A DNA stretch of 25,577 nucleotides, from the NCBI GenBank assembly GCA_045588675.1, contig JAZNER010000053.1, positions 1 to 25,577 of the forward strand, read 5' to 3'. This document shows positions 22,410 to 25,577 of the stretch, one piece after another. This DNA comes from SVTX01 sp045588675. Its GTDB lineage: Bacteria; Bacillota; Clostridia; Oscillospirales; CAG-272. The notes beneath the pieces are model-generated. The model made no database searches, had not been told where the DNA came from, and saw only the letters and a list, made by a program, of their open reading frames with translations. The translations under genes were made by a program, and so were the position numbers. Position 1 is the first letter of the stretch. Each line of letters opens with the position of its first letter.

Positions 22410-22612
22410 GCGAGTTGGTCTGTTCTTCACATCGGACCGGCGGCATCAAAAAAAACAGGATGAGGTTGTACCTCATTATGTTTTAGTCGGGGTCGAACCC
22501 TTAACTCGCCTTGCGAGTTGGTCAGTTCTCTCGTCTGGCCAGCGGCATCAAAAAAACAGGATGAGGCAGAGCCTCATCCTGTTTTTTTGGTGCCGGTGGT
22601 CGGGGTCGAACC
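22410..22612. repeat. Tandem, decayed duplication of the tRNA-Leu 3' end plus terminator
   Basis: Copy 1 (22410-22500) and copy 2 (22513-22612) share, in the same order, GCGAGTTGGTC.GTTCT, a GCGGCATC-A(7-8)-CAGGATGAGG block, CCTCAT..TGTTTT and GTCGGGGTCGAACC. In copy 2 the last block is the T-arm of the intact tRNA-Leu and the middle is its terminator. In copy 1 the terminator arm has mismatches and only the T-arm of the tRNA remains. This looks like a partial duplication that has lost the tRNA body. Confidence 0.75.
22550..22587 (-). terminator. Terminator of tRNA-Leu
   Basis: On the minus strand an 11-bp stem CAGGATGAGGC / GCCTCATCCTG with a 3-base loop is flanked by seven A and seven T. 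It directly follows the encoded CCA end of the tRNA. Confidence 0.92.
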
Positions 22613-22674
22613 GACACGGTATCGCTACCACTGGATTTTGAGTCCAGCACGTCTGCCAATTCCATCACACCGGC
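22588..22674 (-). tRNA. tRNA-Leu, anticodon CAA
   Basis: Read on the minus strand, acceptor strands GCCGGTG and CACCGGC pair fully, and the discriminator A and CCA are encoded. The anticodon arm is CTGGA-CTCAAAA-TCCAG, giving anticodon CAA (codon UUG). A long variable arm (TGGTAGCGATACC) marks a class II tRNA, and the T-arm has GTCGG-TTCGACC-CCGAC. The total is 87 nt including CCA. It has its own promoter and terminator. Confidence 0.97.
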
Positions 22675-22687
22675 AAGCACAGTTAAT

Positions 22688-22716
22688 ATTTTACCACAAA
22701 AGTTTCAATTAGTCAA
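22688..22716 (-). promoter_or_regulatory. Sigma-A promoter of tRNA-Leu
   Basis: On the minus strand TTGACT (22716-22711), a 17-base spacer and TAAAAT (22693-22688) lie 13 bases upstream of the tRNA 5' end. Confidence 0.85.
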
Positions 22717-22855
22717 GCCTTTTTCTGAAAAAAATAATAACAAAAATTTATTTTTCCCACTTTTTTAATTCTTTTTGTGTTTTCTATGAATATCCCTTAT
22801 AATAACAGGTCAAAAATCATTTTGCAATCAAAAATAAAAAAAGTGAGGTATTTTT

Positions 22856-23032
22856 ATGTCACCCAAAGAATTGCTCTATATTGAGGACGCTTTATCACAC
22901 GAAAAGCAAGTCAAGACCTGCTGTACCGATTCAGCCAATCAGCTTGAAGACACTGAGCTTGTAAATTTTACAGTTAAGCTTGGCCAAAGACACAACGAAT
23001 GCTACAATCGCTTTTATTCTCTCTTAAAGTAA
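22856..23032 (+). CDS. Small CotF-type spore coat partner protein
   Basis: The 58-residue protein begins MSPKELLYIEDALSHEKQ and ends HNECYNRFYSLLK. It is helical and resembles the short first partner of CotF-type coat pairs in Clostridia (xxKELxYIEDALxHE...). AGTGAGG lies 8 bases upstream of the ATG. The next gene, a CotF-family protein, starts 48 bases later, so they are probably one transcript. A TTGTGT-17-TATAAT sequence at 22775-22803 is a possible promoter. Three cysteines (CC and C) are unusual for so short a protein and may cross-link in the coat. Confidence 0.78.
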   Translation: MSPKELLYIEDALSHEKQVKTCCTDSANQLEDTELVNFTVKLGQRHNECYNRFYSLLK

Positions 23033-23080
23033 GCTACACCAAGAACATTGAGTGACCAAATGTCACAGGAAAGGATTTTT

Positions 23081-23326
23081 ATGCAAGACAAGGAAATAAT
23101 GGAAAACATTTTACTCAATCTCAAAAGCGAGTGCGACCTTCTTATGCACGGCGCAATTGAGTCCTCAACTCCCGATGTTCATGCCGCGTTTACGCAGGCG
23201 TTTAACGAAACATTGGCTATGCAAAATGAGGTATATACAAAAATGGCTCAAAAGGGCTGGTACCCTTCCACAAACGCCGAACCATCTCAAATCGCCGCAG
23301 TTAAGCAAAAGTTCAGTCAACAGTAA
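23081..23326 (+). CDS. CotF-family spore coat protein
   Basis: The 81-residue protein carries the Coat F signature: two helices with KEIMENILLNLKSECDLLMHGAIESSTPDVHAAFTQAF (positions about 3-42) and MQNEVYTKMAQKGWYP near the end. CotF-type proteins are coat components made in the mother cell. I chose the ATG at 23081 because AGGAAAGGA lies just upstream; the open frame extends 11 codons further with no ribosome binding site. A strong terminator follows. Confidence 0.88.
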   Translation: MQDKEIMENILLNLKSECDLLMHGAIESSTPDVHAAFTQAFNETLAMQNEVYTKMAQKGWYPSTNAEPSQIAAVKQKFSQQ

Positions 23327-23333
23327 AACAATC

Positions 23334-23361
23334 AAGGGAAGCAAGCTTGCTTCCCTTTTTT
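23334..23361 (+). terminator. Terminator of the cotF pair
   Basis: A perfect 24-base palindrome (AAGGGAAGCAAG / CTTGCTTCCCTT) ends in a run of six T. It begins 8 bases after the stop codon and lies between convergent genes. Confidence 0.9.
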
Positions 23362-23362
23362 A

Positions 23363-23860
23363 TTAAAATAATTTATTTGCTATATGTGCCTCTACTTTTT
23401 CAAAGGGTATGTCAAGCGCTATGGACAGCTCTCCAAAAAGGCAGAATTTTGCTTTCTTTTCATAGTCTGTATCAGCATCGCTAAGCCTTCTTTTTTGCTT
23501 TGCAAATTCCTCGCGGCGCAAATATACTGTCTTAATAAGTCTTACATAATTTTCAGGTTCAGTGCTTGCCATACAAGCTCTATACAAATCTCTCCGAAAT
23601 TTTTCCCTCTCAACCTCAAGCGGCAAAATTGATGTCATTTTTTCTACCAAGCTTTTTGCCTCAAGTGGTGACATAAGCTGACGCATAACAGTTTTATCAT
23701 TATCTGCGGGGGTAAAAATAATATTTCCTTGCGGGCCGTAAACAGGTTTTAGTATGTAAAAAATTCGGTCATCACTTTTATCAATGGGCGAGCTTGCATA
23801 TTCTGTAATTTCAAAAACGCCTTCAGATCCATAAATAATTCTCTCGCCTATTTTAAACAT
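23363..23860 (-). CDS. CarD-like transcription regulator
   Basis: The 165-residue protein begins MFKIGERIIYGSEGVFEI, the start of the CarD/CdnL RNA-polymerase-interaction domain (about 1-62), with YYILKPVY-type and NIIFTPADN strands. A helical C-terminal domain (about 70-165) includes VEREKFRRDLYRACMA and ALDIPFEKVEAHI. CarD/CdnL proteins bind the RNA polymerase beta subunit and stabilise open promoters, often at rRNA genes and in stress; in Clostridia there are several paralogues. GCGAGG lies 10 bases upstream. It converges on the cotF pair. Confidence 0.9.
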   Translation of the reverse strand: MFKIGERIIYGSEGVFEITEYASSPIDKSDDRIFYILKPVYGPQGNIIFTPADNDKTVMRQLMSPLEAKSLVEKMTSILPLEVEREKFRRDLYRACMASTEPENYVRLIKTVYLRREEFAKQKRRLSDADTDYEKKAKFCLFGELSIALDIPFEKVEAHIANKLF

Positions 23861-23982
23861 TGGGGTACCTCGCTAAGACAAATTTTTTACATATATATTT
23901 TAACATATTTTTCTAAAAAATGTAATTGGCAAAATAAACAAAATTTGCTGTGCATATTTTTAACAATCTTGCTCAAATTATG

Positions 23983-24010
23983 ACACAAATCGACACAAAT
24001 CGCATACAAT
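23983..24010 (+). promoter_or_regulatory. Tandem 10-base repeat next to a sporulation-type -10 box before cotJA
   Basis: ACACAAATCG occurs twice in a row (23983-23992 and 23993-24002) and is followed at once by CATACAAT (24003-24010), which matches the -10 consensus of sigma-E promoters (and partly sigma-K). I do not see a good sigma-E -35 element at the right distance, so this is only a candidate promoter. It lies 89 bases upstream of cotJA. Confidence 0.45.
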
Positions 24011-24098
24011 GATGAATGTGAGGAGCTGATAAAATAATCTTTATCGCCGAGCACCATAAAATAAATAATTAATCTTCAAATTTTAGACAGGAGCGCTT

Positions 24099-24506
24099 AT
24101 GTACAACGAAAGAAACAAATTTTCAAACACACGCAGAGGGCGTTCAAGCCAAGATAGCCCTTTTGATGTGCCCAATATGAAAAATCCTACTCAAAACGGC
24201 AGAATACTCGGTGACTATGCCCCTTCTGTACCCGAAGAGGATATTGGCGGCAGATGCTGCGACGGCTCAATGCCCGGTCGTGACGGTACTTGTCCCGGAA
24301 GAAACGCTGAAAACAGCCGTCAAAGAGAAAGCAATGCGCACGAGGGAAATCACGGATGGGGACTTGTTGAACATCCACTTGCTATGGTTTATTCACCCTA
24401 TCAAATCTGGCGCGACTTATATACGCCTGAGGTAGCTCTTACACGCGGAACGATTTTTCCCGAGCTTGATTTATCGCTTGAAATAACACAAAGAGGAGGC
24501 TGCTGA
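24099..24506 (+). CDS. cotJA: CotJA-family spore coat protein with long N-terminal extension
   Basis: CotJA is an early spore-coat protein made with CotJB and CotJC. The C-terminal 45 residues (about 91-135) match the family: PLAMVYSPYQIWRDLYTPEVALTRGTIFPELDLSLE. The first 90 residues are polar, Gly/Asn/Arg-rich and probably disordered, with cysteines in GGRCCDGSMPGRDGTCPGR; the protein ends in Cys. Family members are often shorter (near 80 residues). ACAGGAG precedes the ATG. cotJB begins one base after its stop, so the two are co-translated. Confidence 0.9.
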   Translation: MYNERNKFSNTRRGRSSQDSPFDVPNMKNPTQNGRILGDYAPSVPEEDIGGRCCDGSMPGRDGTCPGRNAENSRQRESNAHEGNHGWGLVEHPLAMVYSPYQIWRDLYTPEVALTRGTIFPELDLSLEITQRGGC

Positions 24507-24507
24507 T

Positions 24508-24777
24508 ATGGAGAGAATGTCACAGGGAAACAGGAGCTCACTTATGAAAAAAATTCAAGAGCTTGATTTTGCACTTTACGAAACTATACTTTATCTTGAT
24601 GCCTATCCCGACAGCTGTGAAGCTTTGGCATACTATCATTCCCTTATGTCACACAGGAACAGACTTGCTTCCGAATACGAAAGCCGCTATGCTCCGATTA
24701 CCGCATATGGCAATACAAGCCACACAGATTGGGATTGGGTCAAAGCGCCTTGGCCTTGGGAATACGAGGCAAATTAA
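24508..24777 (+). CDS. cotJB: CotJB-family spore coat protein
   Basis: The 89-residue protein has the CotJB pattern: a first helix (LMKKIQELDFALYETILYLDAYPDS), a YY-x-H-S-L-M segment and the aromatic C-terminal stretch DWDWVKAPWPWEYEAN. Its ribosome binding site GAGGAGG lies inside the end of cotJA. It belongs to the cotJ cluster, whose third member, cotJC, starts 97 bases downstream and is truncated. Confidence 0.93.
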   Translation: MERMSQGNRSSLMKKIQELDFALYETILYLDAYPDSCEALAYYHSLMSHRNRLASEYESRYAPITAYGNTSHTDWDWVKAPWPWEYEAN

Positions 24778-24787
24778 GCAGCTTTAA

Positions 24788-24824
24788 AGATTTAGAATTG
24801 TTTTAGAAAAACAATCCCAAATCT
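24788..24824 (+). other. Hairpin between cotJB and cotJC
   Basis: AGATTT and AAATCT enclose an inner stem ATTGTTTT / AAAACAAT. No clean T run follows. It could be an attenuator or a transcript-processing structure between cotJB and cotJC. Confidence 0.4.
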
Positions 24825-24921
24825 GCAATCTTGTTTTATAAAATTAATTTTCACTATTTTGATTGGAGAACTATATGTGGGTATATGAAAAAAAATTGCA
24901 ATTTCCCGTAAAAATTAAAAA

Positions 24922-24972
24922 TCCCGACCCCAAGGCTGCCTCAGTAATCATAAGTCAGCTTGGTGGTCGGGA
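24922..24972. repeat. Inverted repeat beside the cotJC junction
   Basis: TCCCGACC (24922-24929) and GGTCGGGA (24965-24972) are perfect 8-base inverted repeats, 35 bases apart. The right copy lies at the point where cotJC similarity ends. It may be part of an attachment site or just a coincidence of coding sequence. Confidence 0.35.
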
Positions 24973-24990
24973 CGGCAGATTATGTTTTTA
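24965..24990. other. Predicted attachment-site junction of a phage-type element in cotJC
   Basis: cotJC homology runs to about 24976-24982, and the phage-type gene on the minus strand ends at 24988. The recombination point therefore lies in this short interval. The exact core can only be set by comparison with the other element end or an uninterrupted cotJC. Confidence 0.6.
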
Positions 24991-25284
24991 ATTAAAAAAA
25001 TACCCTAAAAATGCGCCTGCGGAAGCAGAGCCAACAGATGCGGCAACATACCCTATAATTTGCCGCAGTCTTCTCATCGGCGCCTCCTCAAGCCGCGAAA
25101 GCTTGCATTCTATTCTATCAACCTGCCCTGATAGATTTTTTTGATTATTGGCAATAATCTGAACCGAGGTTGCAAGCTTGCACAGAACCTCTTGGTTTCT
25201 TTCAAGCTCTTCAATTCGTCTTGTATTTGACTTTGCCCTTTGTAAATTTTCAGCAAGCTCCTTTACAATCTCATCATTCGTCAT
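24988..25284 (-). CDS. XhlA/holin-accessory-like phage membrane protein
   Basis: The 98-residue protein has a charged coiled-coil N-terminal part (about 1-72, with RRIEELERNQEVL and LSGQVDRIECKLSRLEE) and one C-terminal membrane helix (about 77-97, IIGYVAASVGSASAGAFLGYFF). This layout is that of XhlA-type proteins that accompany phage holins in lysis of the host. GAGGTG lies 7 bases upstream. It follows the small phage protein by 12 bases. Its stop codon overlaps the stop codon of the truncated cotJC on the opposite strand. No endolysin gene follows. Confidence 0.75.
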   Translation of the reverse strand: MTNDEIVKELAENLQRAKSNTRRIEELERNQEVLCKLATSVQIIANNQKNLSGQVDRIECKLSRLEEAPMRRLRQIIGYVAASVGSASAGAFLGYFFN

Positions 25285-25296
25285 TATTCACCTCGT

Positions 25297-25485
25297 TTAA
25301 ATTTCGCTATGTAAATTTTCCAGTGAAGACATAATTTGCTTATATTCCTCATCAGTAATCTCGCTCCAATTTTCAGGATTGTCGTTACAGCCAAGATAAA
25401 TCTCTTTGCCGTAAGCCTCTCCGTTAGTGAGCACCATACCCTCGCTTGCTACGAGCTTTCTTACTTCTATTGTTTGTATTTCCAT
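25297..25485 (-). CDS. Small phage tail-region protein
   Basis: The 62-residue product MEIQTIEVRKLVASEGMVLTNGEAYGKEI... and its end WSEITDEEYKQIMSSLENL resemble a short protein found after tail-fibre genes in prophages of Clostridia. Function unknown. I chose the ATG at 25485, which overlaps the stop codon of the preceding gene (TAATG), a sign of translational coupling. The open frame extends 5 codons upstream to an ATG that lies in the AAAGGA sequence itself. Confidence 0.75.
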   Translation of the reverse strand: MEIQTIEVRKLVASEGMVLTNGEAYGKEIYLGCNDNPENWSEITDEEYKQIMSSLENLHSEI

Positions 25486-25577
25486 TATGCTAATGTCCAT
25501 CCTTTCTGTGTTGCTATTGCCTTTTCGGCGTCTGTTAGCTTTGCTAAATTAGTTGTGCCGAGAGTAACTGTCCAAAC
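25485..25577 (-). CDS. Phage tail-associated protein, C-terminal end only
   Basis: On the minus strand the frame is open from the window edge and ends ...LTDAEKAIATQKGWTLA, stopping at 25485-25487. This ending (LTDxxKAIATxKGWTLA) is typical of the C-terminal repeat in prophage tail-fibre or leucine-rich-repeat structural proteins of Clostridia. Only 30 residues are in the window. It is coupled to the next small gene by a TAATG overlap. Confidence 0.72.
   Translation of the reverse strand, partial: VWTVTLGTTNLAKLTDAEKAIATQKGWTLA

Larger units (their letters stand above)
24875..24991 (+). pseudogene. cotJC: cotJC, truncated after 36 codons at an element junction
   Basis: CotJC is a manganese-catalase-like coat protein, usually near 190-200 residues. 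This frame starts with GGAG 7 bases upstream and reads MWVYEKKLQFPVKIKNPDP, then an ISQLGGRDGRL segment; this is the N-terminus of CotJC, where intact proteins continue GG-x-DG-E-L-xx-xLRYLSQRY. Here two foreign codons (Cys, Phe) and a stop follow. Everything after about 24975 is the end of a phage-type gene on the other strand. The gene order cotJA-cotJB-cotJC is thus kept but the third gene is split. The remaining 80 percent may lie at the far end of the inserted element, outside the window. Confidence 0.88.

Noticed and set aside
22408..22712. Two short plus-strand open frames containing VVGVEPTRYRYHW-like sequence
   Set aside because: They are the reverse complement of tRNA-Leu and its duplicated end; peptides such as GVEPT and LSPARLPIPSH are classic false translations of antisense tRNA genes.
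24875..24991. The cotJC fragment as an intentional 38-residue peptide gene
   Set aside because: Its first 36 codons match the beginning of a long enzyme-like coat protein in its normal operon position, and the last two codons come from the phage-side sequence.
1..25577. CRISPR array or classical insertion sequence
   Set aside because: I saw no regularly spaced direct repeats and no transposase gene; the only repeats are the tandem tRNA-end copy, short hairpins and the 10-base pair before cotJ.

Overview
The window is a contiguous piece of chromosome from an endospore-forming anaerobic Firmicute of the class Clostridia. The evidence is the complete spoIIIA operon, three spore-coat loci (a cotF pair and cotJAB/C), a [FeFe] hydrogenase fused to bacterial-type ferredoxin domains, pyruvate phosphate dikinase, a CarD regulator, consensus sigma-A promoters (TTGACA-17-TATAAT) and strong AAAGGAGG-type ribosome binding sites. 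I cannot name the species. The general style (group B hydrogenase, PPDK, tRNA and rnpB features) fits the gut Clostridia.

Layout. 1-1840: 3' two thirds of ppdK and its terminator. 1870-2297: RNase P RNA on the minus strand, with its own consensus promoter and terminator. 2329-4505: a plus-strand unit rimO-pgsA ending in a terminator. 4555-17565: a 13-kb run of minus-strand genes. Read in transcription order it holds ftsK/spoIIIE, an Lgt-like transferase, a CPBP membrane protease, a group B [FeFe] hydrogenase and a flavin-reductase/rubredoxin fusion (terminator at 10722-10756). These are followed by spoIIIAA-AB-AC-AD-AE-AF-AG-AH and then a separate P-loop protein of the PRK06851 type. 17737-20640: rpsO and pnp on the plus strand, with structured leaders that look regulatory. 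20674-22404: a degenerate VanY-like peptidase and a DUF4085-like protein. 22410-22716: tRNA-Leu(CAA) with promoter and terminator, next to a decayed tandem copy of its 3' end. 22856-23361: two small CotF-type coat proteins. 23363-23860: a CarD-like regulator. 24099-24991: cotJA, cotJB and the first 36 codons of cotJC. 24988-25577: phage tail and lysis genes on the minus strand that run up to the cotJC break.

How the genes fit together. Much of the window serves sporulation: the SpoIIIA proteins form the mother-cell half of the channel into the forespore, FtsK/SpoIIIE moves the chromosome across the septum, and CotF/CotJ proteins build the coat. rimO, rpsO, rnpB, pnp and tRNA-Leu are translation and RNA-turnover housekeeping. 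The hydrogenase and its rubredoxin-type neighbour form a small redox unit.

The most notable observation is at the right edge. cotJC, normally a full manganese-catalase-like coat protein, is cut after about 36 codons. At that exact point a phage-type gene block begins, reading toward the break. This looks like a prophage or phage-derived element integrated in a sporulation gene, a configuration that in other spore formers (sigK/skin, spsM/SP-beta) is reversed by excision in the mother cell. Other points worth checking are a long imperfect hairpin in front of pnp, an RBS-sequestering hairpin in front of rpsO, a VanY-family protein lacking its catalytic residues, a P-loop protein with a degenerate second half, and an Lgt-family protein with an altered signature.
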